Shown piece after piece: positions 1 to 6,067 of a stretch of 10,313 nt of DNA. The position numbers and the translations under genes were made by a program. Position 1 is the stretch's first letter. The number at the start of each line of letters is the position of its first letter. The stretch comes from Croceibacterium_A sp964439725 (GTDB taxonomy: Bacteria; Pseudomonadota; Alphaproteobacteria; Sphingomonadales; Sphingomonadaceae). The notes under the pieces are model-generated. The model was not told the origin of the DNA. It worked only from the letters and a program-made list of their open reading frames with translations, and made no database searches. The stretch lies in contig CAYTPY010000071.1 of assembly GCA_964439725.1 (NCBI GenBank), positions 1 through 10,313 on the forward strand. Reading direction: 5' to 3'.

Positions 1-5
1 CTCCC

Positions 6-1640
6 ATGGCGCGGTTCATTTTTATCACCGGCGGCGTGGTCTCATCGCTTGGCAAGGGTTTGATGGCGGCAAGTCTCGCCGGGCTCTTGCAGGCGCGCGG
101 CCACAAGGTCCGCATTCGTAAGTTCGATCCCTACCTGAACGTCGATCCCGGGACGATGAGTCCCTATCAGCACGGCGAAGTCTACGTGACCGACGACGGC
201 GCGGAGACCGATCTCGACCTTGGTCATTACGAGCGCTTCACCGGCGTCTCCGCCCGGCAGAGCGACAACATCACCTCGGGACGCATCTACCAGCAGATCA
301 TCGCCCGCGAACGCCGCGGCGATTACCTCGGCGCTACGGTGCAGGTGATCCCGCACGTCACCGACGCGATCAAGGAATTCGCTCTCGCCGAGACGGACGA
401 TCTCGACTTCGTTCTCTGCGAGATCGGCGGGACGGTGGGCGACATCGAGAGCCTGCCATTCATCGAGGCCATCCGCCAGCTGCGGAACGAGCTTGGACGC
501 GAGAACACTTGCGTCATTCACGTCACGCTGGTCCCTTACGTCGCGGCCGCCGGCGAGCTGAAGACCAAGCCGACCCAGCACTCAGTCCGCGAGCTTACCA
601 GCCTCGGCGTACAACCGGATGTCCTGCTGTGCCGGACCGAGCATCCGCTGCCGGAGAGCGAGCGCGCCAAGATCGCGCTGTTCTGTAACGTGCGCCAGGA
701 AGCGGTCATTCAAGCGCTCGATGCTTCGAGCATCTATTCCGTGCCGCTGCAGTATCATGCCGAAGGACTGGATGCGGAGGTGCTTCGTCACTTCGGCGTC
801 GAAGGCCCGGCGCCGGACCTGACCCGCTGGATCGACATCGTCGATCGCTACGAGAATCCGGAAGGCGAAGTCACGATCGGTGTGGTCGGCAAGTATGTCG
901 GCCTGCCTGACGCCTACAAGTCGCTCAACGAAGCGCTCGTACATGGCGGCATGGCCAACCGCGTGCGGGTCAATATCCGCTGGATCGACGCCGAAGTCTT
1001 CGAACAGGACGATTCGGAAATCGCGGCCCACCTCGAGCCCATGCATGCGATCCTGGTGCCGGGAGGGTTCGGCGAGCGTGGATCCGAGGGCAAGATTGCC
1101 AGCGTGCGCTTTGCCCGGGAACGCAAGGTTCCGTTCTTCGGCATTTGCCTGGGCATGCAGATGGCCTGCATCGAGGGAGCTCGGAATACGGCCGGGATTG
1201 CCGCCGCATCTTCGACCGAATTCGGCGAAACCCCTGAGCCGGTGGTGGGCATCATCACCGAGTGGATGAGCGCGGAAGGCTTGCAGCAGCGTTCCGCCGA
1301 AGGAGACCTGGGCGGGACAATGCGGCTCGGTGCTTACGATGCCGTCCTCGCAGGAAATAGCCACGTCTCAACGATATACGGCGGCGCGACCCATATCTCG
1401 GAGCGCCATCGGCACCGCTACGAGGTCAACGCCGCCTACCGCGAACCCCTGGAAAACGGCGGCTTGGTGTTCTCCGGAATGTCGCCCGATGGTTTGTTGC
1501 CGGAGATCGTCGAGCGGCCCGATCACCCATGGTTTATCGGCGTGCAATTCCACCCCGAACTCAAGAGCAAACCGTTCGATCCGCACCCGCTCTTTGCAGA
1601 GTTCATTGCCGCTGCCGTGCGTCAGTCCCGCCTGGTCTGA
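6..1640 (+). CDS. pyrG: CTP synthase (glutamine-hydrolysing)
   Basis: This cytosolic enzyme makes CTP from UTP, ATP and glutamine, the last step of de novo pyrimidine nucleotide synthesis. The 544 residues match the usual full length (E. coli about 545). The N-terminal synthetase domain (about 1-270) opens with MARFIFITGGVVSSLGKG, which holds the P-loop-like ATP site at residues 9-18, and continues with the UTP/CTP-binding segments typical of the family (DPYLNVDPGTMSP, CEIGGTVGDIES). The C-terminal class I glutamine amidotransferase domain (about 290-540) has the nucleophile Cys381 in GICLGMQ and the His516/Glu518 pair in QFHPE, so both halves look active. The ATG at 6 fits the conserved N-terminus exactly. 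The promoter and ribosome site lie outside the window. In related genomes secG often precedes it, but that cannot be seen here. Identification is very secure. Confidence 0.98.
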   Translation: MARFIFITGGVVSSLGKGLMAASLAGLLQARGHKVRIRKFDPYLNVDPGTMSPYQHGEVYVTDDGAETDLDLGHYERFTGVSARQSDNITSGRIYQQIIARERRGDYLGATVQVIPHVTDAIKEFALAETDDLDFVLCEIGGTVGDIESLPFIEAIRQLRNELGRENTCVIHVTLVPYVAAAGELKTKPTQHSVRELTSLGVQPDVLLCRTEHPLPESERAKIALFCNVRQEAVIQALDASSIYSVPLQYHAEGLDAEVLRHFGVEGPAPDLTRWIDIVDRYENPEGEVTIGVVGKYVGLPDAYKSLNEALVHGGMANRVRVNIRWIDAEVFEQDDSEIAAHLEPMHAILVPGGFGERGSEGKIASVRFARERKVPFFGICLGMQMACIEGARNTAGIAAASSTEFGETPEPVVGIITEWMSAEGLQQRSAEGDLGGTMRLGAYDAVLAGNSHVSTIYGGATHISERHRHRYEVNAAYREPLENGGLVFSGMSPDGLLPEIVERPDHPWFIGVQFHPELKSKPFDPHPLFAEFIAAAVRQSRLV

Positions 1641-2004
1641 CCGGGCGGAACCCTAAAACGTCACGTTCTGGGAAGGTCCCGTAAAATCAGCTTGCGTTAC
1701 GGGGCAGGCGAGTCGTAGCTTTCAGCCGTTGGTCGCACAGCAATATCGGCGCCGCGGGGGAGGCGGCGCAGAAGGGGCGCTCGCGGCTGTTGCATACAAC
1801 CGAGCGATTTGGCGGCCCGCGCGAACCGCGCGGTGCCGGCGCTCGTGTTTGCGCTTGCCTCGCGCCTCTATTTAGCTTGCTCCCCGATTTGGCCGTCTTT
1901 TGCGACCCGGACGGTCACTTCGGAAGCGGGTCGGCGCTTCGGCGTCGAGGGGGCGGAACCCGCAAGGACTCCGCCCCCGAATGCCCTCGGCCCAGATGGC
2001 CGGG
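1641..2004. other. Gene-poor gap rich in inverted repeats; candidate structured RNA
   Basis: I find no convincing gene between pyrG and the heat-shock gene: the open frames here continue antisense into hsp20 and resemble no family. The stretch is dense in perfect or near-perfect inverted repeats. They are 1678-1684 with 1697-1703 (CCCGTAA/TTACGGG, 12-nt loop); 1749-1755 with 1763-1769 (GCGCCGC/GCGGCGC); 1778-1783 with 1801-1806 (CGCTCG/CGAGCG) enclosing GTTG-CATA-CAAC at 1789-1800; 1817-1823 with 1827-1833 (CCGCGCG/CGCGCGG); 1931-1937 with 1942-1948 closing a TTCG tetraloop; and 1949-1957 with 1970-1978 (9 bp). None is followed by a clear T run on the plus strand. It may be an untranslated structured RNA, a pyrG trailer or a termination region. 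I compared it from memory with tmRNA, RNase P RNA, SRP RNA and 6S RNA and could not match it. Confidence 0.5.
1931..1978 (-). terminator. Tandem GC-rich hairpins between the 3' ends of pyrG and hsp20
   Basis: Two hairpins abut: a 7-bp stem with a TTCG loop (1931-1948, one G-T pair) and a perfect 9-bp stem GGGGGCGGA/TCCGCCCCC with a 12-nt loop (1949-1978). They begin 27 bases beyond the hsp20 stop codon and lie between two convergent genes, which suits transcription end or mRNA 3' protection. No T tract follows on either strand, so this is not a textbook intrinsic terminator. The pair could equally be part of a structured RNA. Confidence 0.35.
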
Positions 2005-2478
2005 TCAGGCGGCGTTGGACTGCTTTTCGTCGTCGTCCGACACCACCTCGAGTGCGGGCTGCGCGCCGATCCTGATCTTCTTCGGCTTCATTGCCTCCGG
2101 CACTTCGCGGACCAGGTCGATCGTCAACAAACCGTCCGAGAGATCGGCATGCGCGACCCGGACAAAGTCGGCCAGTTCGAAACGGCGTTCGAACCCGCGA
2201 TTGGCGATGCCGAGATGAAGCATCTCGCCTTCATCGCTTTCCTCGCGTTTGCGGCCCTGGATCACGAGCAGGTTCTGGTGAGCGGTGATGTCGAGATCAT
2301 CGGGCCGAAAGCCCGCTACGGCCAGAGTGATGCGATAGGCATCCTCGCCCCGCCGCACGATGTTGAAGGGCGGGTAGTTGTCGGTAGTGTTGTTGCGGAC
2401 CTGGCTTTCCAGCAGGTCGAACAGCCGATCGAAGCCCACGGTCGAGCGACGATAGGGGGTAAAGTCAAAGCGATTCAT
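2005..2478 (-). CDS. Small heat-shock protein, Hsp20/IbpA family
   Basis: An ATP-independent holdase chaperone of the cytosol that binds unfolding proteins and hands them to DnaK/ClpB. From the ATG at 2478 it has 157 residues, the normal size. The start MNRFDFTPYRRSTVGFDRLF is typical of bacterial IbpA-type sHSPs. The alpha-crystallin domain follows (about residues 38-130: PPFNIVRRGEDAYRITLAVAG, then FRPDDLDITAHQNLLVIQG and FERRFELADFV). An acidic C-terminal tail contains a KKIRI segment, a version of the I-x-I motif. A longer frame begins at a TTG at 2502, but the ATG at 2478 is preferred because GGAGGA stands 9 bases before it and family members begin there. The leader carries a heat-shock promoter and a ROSE-like thermometer (separate entries). 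It is transcribed away from grxC. The family is certain; the choice between ibpA and hspA-type names is not. Confidence 0.95.
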   Translation of the reverse strand: MNRFDFTPYRRSTVGFDRLFDLLESQVRNNTTDNYPPFNIVRRGEDAYRITLAVAGFRPDDLDITAHQNLLVIQGRKREESDEGEMLHLGIANRGFERRFELADFVRVAHADLSDGLLTIDLVREVPEAMKPKKIRIGAQPALEVVSDDDEKQSNAA

Positions 2479-2568
2479 CGAAACAAATCCTCCAATGAGC
2501 AATTTGAACCTAGTGGGATCCGCGCTAGCGGCATCCCCGCCGCACCGCCCTCACGGCGCGATGCGACA
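2479..2568 (-). promoter_or_regulatory. ROSE-like RNA thermometer in the hsp20 leader
   Basis: Read on the minus strand, the leader folds into three successive hairpins. Hairpin 1 (2564-2542) pairs GCATCGC..CC with GG GCGGTGC around a GTGA loop, with one bulged G. Hairpin 2 (2537-2515) pairs GGGAT and CCGC with GCGG and ATCCC around a TAGC loop, again with a bulged G. Hairpin 3 (2505-2485) pairs AAATT, a bulged G (2500) and CTC with GAG and GATTT around an ATTG loop, and so buries the GGAGGA ribosome site. The string TTGCTCATTGGAGGA matches the conserved ROSE core (U-U/C-G-C-U facing the Shine-Dalgarno, with an unpaired or non-canonical G). ROSE elements in rhizobia and other bacteria block translation of small heat-shock genes at low temperature and melt on heating. 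The assignment rests on motif and fold done by eye; the 5' end is inferred from the promoter. Confidence 0.85.
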
Positions 2569-2574
2569 GATGCT

Positions 2575-2602
2575 AGATATGGTTGCGCATACAGCTTTCA
2601 AG
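2575..2602 (-). promoter_or_regulatory. Sigma-32 (RpoH)-type promoter for hsp20
   Basis: On the minus strand CTTGAAA (2602-2596) is followed after 13 bases by CCATATCT (2582-2575). This agrees with the RpoH pattern CTTGAAA, 11-15 bases, CCCATnT. Transcription would start near 2568, which gives a leader of about 90 bases that exactly contains the three ROSE-like hairpins. The motif lies in the 157-base gap between the hsp20 start and the divergent grxC start, only some 34 bases before the grxC start codon. Confidence 0.8.
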
Positions 2603-2635
2603 CCGCATTAAGTCATTGGAAATAAAGGAACACTT

Positions 2636-2899
2636 GTGGCAACGCCGAAAGTCGAAATCTATACGAAGCTCTATTGCGGCTACTGCCACCGGGCGAAGCG
2701 GCTGCTTGAGTCCAAGGGGGTCGAATTCGACGAGTACGACATCACCTTGGGCGGGCCCAAGAAAGCCGAGATGCTGGAGCGCAAGCCCGACGCTTTCACA
2801 GTCCCGCAGATCTTCATCGGCGGAAAAGCAGTAGGCGGATCCGACGACCTCGCCCAGCTTGACCGTGAGGGCAAGCTCGACAGCCTGCTTGGGCTCTGA
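2636..2899 (+). CDS. grxC: Glutaredoxin 3 (GrxC-type, dithiol)
   Basis: A small cytosolic thiol-disulfide oxidoreductase that uses glutathione to reduce protein disulfides and glutathione mixed disulfides. Its 87 residues are standard for Grx3. The active site is C14-G-Y-C17 in KLYCGYCHRAK (E. coli Grx3 has CPYC, so the Pro is replaced by Gly). The cis-proline loop TVP with Pro57 and the glutathione-binding GGSDDL segment (68-72) are present. The start codon is GTG at 2636, supported by AAAGGAA at 2624-2630 with 5 bases of spacing. It is the first gene of a tight plus-strand run: only 9 bases separate its stop from the next start. The downstream Nit-type amidase may also act on a glutathione derivative, which gives the pair a shared theme (inference). 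Confidence 0.95.
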   Translation: MATPKVEIYTKLYCGYCHRAKRLLESKGVEFDEYDITLGGPKKAEMLERKPDAFTVPQIFIGGKAVGGSDDLAQLDREGKLDSLLGL

Positions 2900-2908
2900 C
2901 ACCGCCTC

Positions 2909-3736
2909 ATGAGCCGCATCGCCCTGCTGCAGATGACTTCGGGCATCGACCCGATCGCCAATACGGCTGTCTTGGCACGCGCGATCCGCAGCGCTGCGGA
3001 GGGCGGCGCGGCGATGCTCTTCACGCCCGAGATGTCAGGGCTGGTGGACAGCGACCGCCAGCGCGCCGCCAGGCACGTCGTGTTCGAAGATCAAAGCGCG
3101 GTGCTCTCGGCCGTCCGGGATGCCGCCGCTGACGCCGGTATCTGGGTGGCACTGGGCTCGCTCGCCGTGGCGCGCGAAGACGGGCGCTGGGCCAACCGCT
3201 CGTTCGTGATTGACGCCAGCGGCGCCGTTGCCGCGCGCTACGACAAGATCCACATGTTCGATGTCGATCTCGCCACTGGCGAAGCCTGGCGCGAGTCCGC
3301 AGCCTATGCGCCGGGGGAAGAGGTTGTCACCATGGACACTCCGATTGGCCGCTTGGGCCTTGCCGTGTGTTACGACATCCGCTTCCCGGCCCTGTTCGAC
3401 GCGCTCGGTCAACGGCGCTGCGATGTCATCGCGATCCCGGCTGCGTTCACCGTTCCGACCGGCGAGGCGCACTGGCATCTGCTGCAGCGGGCCCGCGCGG
3501 TGGAAGCAAGCGCCTATGTCGTGGCCGCAGCGCAAGTCGGACAACACGAGGACGGACGCCGCACGTACGGCCACTCGCTGGTCGTCGATCCTTGGGGGGA
3601 GATCCTGCTCGACCTCGGCGGCGAAGCGCCTGGCCTGGCCTTTGCCGAGATCGAGGCGCAGCGCATTGCCGCGGTTCGCGGCCAGCTACCGAGCCTTGCT
3701 AACCGCCGCCCGATCCCTAAATCGGCAGCAATATGA
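2909..3736 (+). CDS. Carbon-nitrogen hydrolase, Nit1/deaminated glutathione amidase-like
   Basis: A nitrilase-superfamily amidase of 275 residues, cytosolic. The catalytic triad is visible: Glu41 in FTPEMSG, Lys113 in YDKIHMFDVDL and Cys154 in GLAVCYDIRFP. The strong KIHMFDVDL and CYDIRFPALF blocks place it in the Nit branch, whose characterised members (mammalian Nit1, E. coli YbeM, yeast Nit2) hydrolyse deaminated glutathione, a damaged by-product of transaminases. The close relative omega-amidase (Nit2) acts on alpha-ketoglutaramate, so the exact substrate is inferred. Its position right after a glutaredoxin gene favours the glutathione-repair role. ATG 2909 follows the grxC stop by 9 bases without a strong ribosome site, so translation is probably coupled. 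Its stop overlaps the next start as ATGA (3733-3736). Confidence 0.93.
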   Translation: MSRIALLQMTSGIDPIANTAVLARAIRSAAEGGAAMLFTPEMSGLVDSDRQRAARHVVFEDQSAVLSAVRDAAADAGIWVALGSLAVAREDGRWANRSFVIDASGAVAARYDKIHMFDVDLATGEAWRESAAYAPGEEVVTMDTPIGRLGLAVCYDIRFPALFDALGQRRCDVIAIPAAFTVPTGEAHWHLLQRARAVEASAYVVAAAQVGQHEDGRRTYGHSLVVDPWGEILLDLGGEAPGLAFAEIEAQRIAAVRGQLPSLANRRPIPKSAAI

Positions 3737-4197
3737 TCGTTTTTGACCTTTCGTGCGAAGCCGGCCACCGTTTCGAAGGCTGGTTCGGCTCCTCCGATGA
3801 CTTCGAGCGGCAGCAGGATCGAGGCCTCGTGTCATGTCCGCATTGCGGCTCCCAGGACGTCGGCAAGGCACCGATGGCACCGGCTGTGCCGCGCAAGGGC
3901 AACCAGGAGGTGGCGCCGCCCGTGGCGCCGAGCCATAGCCTGATGCGCGGGCCCATGCCGGCGGAAGTCGTGGCCGCGCTCGGCAAGCTCGCCGAAGCCC
4001 AGGCCCGTGCGCTCGCGCAATCGAAATGGGTCGGGGACTCGTTCGCCGAGCAGTCGCGCGCCATGCATTACGGCGAACGCGACGCCGAAACCATTCACGG
4101 CCACGCCAGCCCCGACGAAGCCCTGGAGCTGTTCGAGGAAGGGATCGCGATCGCGCCCCTGCCGTTTCCCGTCGCGCCTCCCGACGAGCTCAATTGA
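3733..4197 (+). CDS. DUF1178 family protein (putative zinc-binding)
   Basis: A 154-residue protein of unknown function, recognised as DUF1178 from its start MIVFDLSCEAGHRFEGWFGS and the following SCPHCGS. Cys8, His12, Cys35 and Cys38 form a plausible zinc-ribbon-like site of the FmdB/regulatory-protein type. The middle (about 48-70) is Pro/Ala-rich and probably a linker. The C-terminal half (about 73-150: a helical segment, then GERDAETIHGHASPDEALELFEEG) is the conserved part of the family. The start overlaps the stop of the amidase gene (ATGA), which implies translational coupling and one operon with grxC and nit. This gene order is, as far as I know, common in Alphaproteobacteria. No signal peptide or membrane segment is seen. 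Function is not known. Confidence 0.9.
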   Translation: MIVFDLSCEAGHRFEGWFGSSDDFERQQDRGLVSCPHCGSQDVGKAPMAPAVPRKGNQEVAPPVAPSHSLMRGPMPAEVVAALGKLAEAQARALAQSKWVGDSFAEQSRAMHYGERDAETIHGHASPDEALELFEEGIAIAPLPFPVAPPDELN

Positions 4198-4236
4198 TTG
4201 CCACCGGCGCGGCGCTCACCTAAACGGCCACCGCGT

Positions 4237-4313
4237 GCGCCCGTAGCTCAGCAGGATAGAGCATCGGATTCCTAATCCGGGGGCCACAGGTTCGAATCCT
4301 GTCGGGCGCACCA
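4237..4313 (+). tRNA. tRNA-Arg (anticodon CCT)
   Basis: A complete 77-base cloverleaf with encoded CCA. The acceptor stem GCGCCCG (4237-4243) pairs with CGGGCGC (4303-4309), followed by the discriminator A and CCA (4311-4313). The D arm is GCTC..GAGC. The anticodon stem TCGGA/TCCGG closes the loop TTCCTAA, with CCT at 4271-4273. The variable loop is 5 bases, and the T arm is ACAGG-TTCGAAT-CCTGT (4286-4302). It decodes AGG, a rare codon in GC-rich genomes. tRNA 3' ends are frequent integration sites, and more accessory-looking genes follow, but I saw no repeated copy of the 3' end in this window. Confidence 0.98.
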
Positions 4314-4382
4314 ATTCAAGATCGCTCGATGTGACTGGCTGCTCGGTCGGGAATGTCCCGCCCCGCCGCCGCTGACCTGTCG

Positions 4383-5978
4383 TTACAGCAGCCACTCGAT
4401 CGGCAGGTGGGAGAGCAGCCATGTCATCGTGCGGGTGTACCAAGTGGTCCCCGGCTCGACATCGTGGCGTACGATTTGACCGTCTTTAGTCTCGATCCAT
4501 TGCAGCGCTCCGGCCGGCGTCAGAAGTACCTGGTAGGCTTGCGCCGGTATTTGGTCAGCGAAAGCCTGGCTCATCCGACCGGCGATGGTCGGACTGTCGA
4601 TCAGGAAGCCAAGTTCGGTGTTCAGGTGCATCGATCGGGGATCGAAATTGAACGAACCCACAAAAATCCGCTGGCCATCCACGGCGAATGTCTTGGCGTG
4701 AAGCGTCGACGCGGACGAACGAAGCACGGGGCCGGAGCCGCTCGTCCCCGATCCAGAACCGAGCATCCTGGTTTGCGTGCTATCATCGTCGTTCGCCGCC
4801 CCTCGCATCTCGAACAACTCTACGCCGGCCTCGAGCAGGGCTTTCCGCCGGCCGGCATAGCCCGAGTGAACGATGCCGACATCGGTCGTGCTGAAGCCGT
4901 TAGTGAGGACGCGCACGTTCTTTCCTTCGCGCGCCATCGTACCGAGCGTTGTCACTCCGGCCTCGGTCGGGACAAAATAGCCAGAGATGAGATCGAGCGA
5001 CCGCTGCGGCACGCCTAGCGTATCGGTGAGGCTACCCCACAAGGTCTGGTTCTTCTTCGCGCCCCCGAGCGTCTTGCTCGGATCATCGCTCACCATGGTC
5101 ACTCGCGCCCATTCGAACTCGAGTGTCCCCGATCGCATCTGCTCGACAATCGGCAACTGTTCGATCGCATTGCGGTACGTTCGAAATCGTGGATCGCGCA
5201 TCGCCGCTTCTGCGGCCGCGCCAATGGCCGCGATCCGTTCGGATGGGACGTGCGGCAGGATACGCCCCGCCGGATAGGCCGACGCGCTGTTCCAGTAGGT
5301 ATCGAACTGCCTTTCCACATCGGCCGCGGCAGGTCCGATCGCGAGCAGATCCAAGTCGGCGAACAGGCCATCATCGCGGGCATCGAAATACTCGTCGCCC
5401 ACGTTTCTTCCGCCGATAACGGTAGCGACGCCGTCGGCCGTGAAGCTCTTGTTGTGCATGCGGCGATTGAGCCGCGGAAAATCGGCGAGATAGCCGATCA
5501 GCTTCGGCTTACGGATGACGAAAGGGTTGTAGATCCGGACTTCGACATGGGGGTACTGATCGAAAGCTGCCAGGGGTGCGTCCAGACCTGCTATCCCGTT
5601 GTCATCGAGCAGGAGCCTGACTCGCACACCGCGCGCGGCTGCGGCGTGAAGCTCGTTGAGGAGCAGCGAGCCGGAAAGATCACCTTTCCAGATATAGTAT
5701 TGGACGTCGAGAGTATGGGAAGCGGCTCTCGCCAGCGCGACACGCGCAGCAAAGGCGCTTCGGCCATCATTCAGCAAGTGGACCCCGGTAAGGCCCGGGC
5801 GGTCAGCCGTCAGATCCCGGGCAATGCCGGCCAGGGGCCCGGTGCTTTGGATGCCGATGGCAGTCGAACGCTTGCGCGGCTCCAATGGCGGCAAGGGGAA
5901 GAGGAAGTGCAACAAGAGCCCGACCACAACCAGGGCGATGATGCCGCCCAACAGAAACCGGATCAGCTTCAGAAACAT
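4383..5978 (-). CDS. Membrane-anchored phospholipase D / cardiolipin synthase-like protein (ClsC-like)
   Basis: A 531-residue phospholipase D superfamily protein. An N-terminal membrane segment (residues about 5-27, LIRFLLGGIIALVVVG) anchors it in the inner membrane. Two HKD half-sites follow. The first is H175-x-K177-x4-D182 with GGRN at 189-192; the second is H427-x-K429-x4-D434 with GSFN at 441-444. DVQYYIW (91-97) is the usual strand before the first half. Two complete HKD motifs mean an intact active site. Length and layout fit the ClsC/YmdC branch, which moves phosphatidyl groups between phospholipids to form cardiolipin; other members are phosphodiesterases, so the substrate is inferred. 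A Gly/Ser-rich insert (406-417, LGSGSGTSGSGP) sits just before the second HKD. The ATG at 5978 has only a weak AGGG upstream. It lies 89 bases downstream of the ClpP-like gene on the same strand, so cotranscription is possible. Confidence 0.92.
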   Translation of the reverse strand: MFLKLIRFLLGGIIALVVVGLLLHFLFPLPPLEPRKRSTAIGIQSTGPLAGIARDLTADRPGLTGVHLLNDGRSAFAARVALARAASHTLDVQYYIWKGDLSGSLLLNELHAAAARGVRVRLLLDDNGIAGLDAPLAAFDQYPHVEVRIYNPFVIRKPKLIGYLADFPRLNRRMHNKSFTADGVATVIGGRNVGDEYFDARDDGLFADLDLLAIGPAAADVERQFDTYWNSASAYPAGRILPHVPSERIAAIGAAAEAAMRDPRFRTYRNAIEQLPIVEQMRSGTLEFEWARVTMVSDDPSKTLGGAKKNQTLWGSLTDTLGVPQRSLDLISGYFVPTEAGVTTLGTMAREGKNVRVLTNGFSTTDVGIVHSGYAGRRKALLEAGVELFEMRGAANDDDSTQTRMLGSGSGTSGSGPVLRSSASTLHAKTFAVDGQRIFVGSFNFDPRSMHLNTELGFLIDSPTIAGRMSQAFADQIPAQAYQVLLTPAGALQWIETKDGQIVRHDVEPGTTWYTRTMTWLLSHLPIEWLL

Positions 5979-5991
5979 CTATCCCTGATGT

Positions 5992-6010
5992 AGCGGCATA
6001 CCGAGCCGCT
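5992..6010 (-). other. Short hairpin between the ClpP-like and phospholipase D genes
   Basis: AGCGGC (5992-5997) and GCCGCT (6005-6010) form a perfect 6-bp inverted repeat with a 7-base loop, just before the phospholipase D start on the minus strand. No T run follows, so it is not a clear terminator. It may separate or modulate expression of the two genes. Confidence 0.3.
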
Positions 6011-6067
6011 GTCCCATGAGAGATATTATTGGTCGGATCGCTTCAGTGCGGCGACGGCTGGAGTGCC

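Noticed and set aside
42..1364. Two long antisense open frames on the minus strand inside pyrG (42-581 and 582-1364)
   Set aside because: They exactly mirror the codon pattern of pyrG in GC-rich DNA, resemble no family, and pyrG itself is certain.
1647..1667. GGAAC...CGTT as a general-stress (EcfG) promoter after pyrG
   Set aside because: The spacing is 12 bases, whereas EcfG-type promoters need about 16-17.
1790..2625. Plus-strand open frames across the gap and hsp20 (1790-2218, 1900-2625)
   Set aside because: They are antisense to the well-supported hsp20 gene and its leader, are Arg/Pro-rich and have no recognisable domain.
4348..4360. Small inverted repeat CGGGA-ATG-TCCCG after the tRNA as a terminator
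   Set aside because: Only a 5-bp stem and no T run; not enough to call.
4216..4443. Minus-strand 75-codon frame over the tRNA
   Set aside because: It contains the RPTGFEPVAPG-like string produced by translating a tRNA backwards, a well-known false protein.
5250..5993. 247-codon plus-strand frame
   Set aside because: It is a shadow of the phospholipase D gene, which has both HKD motifs in its own frame.
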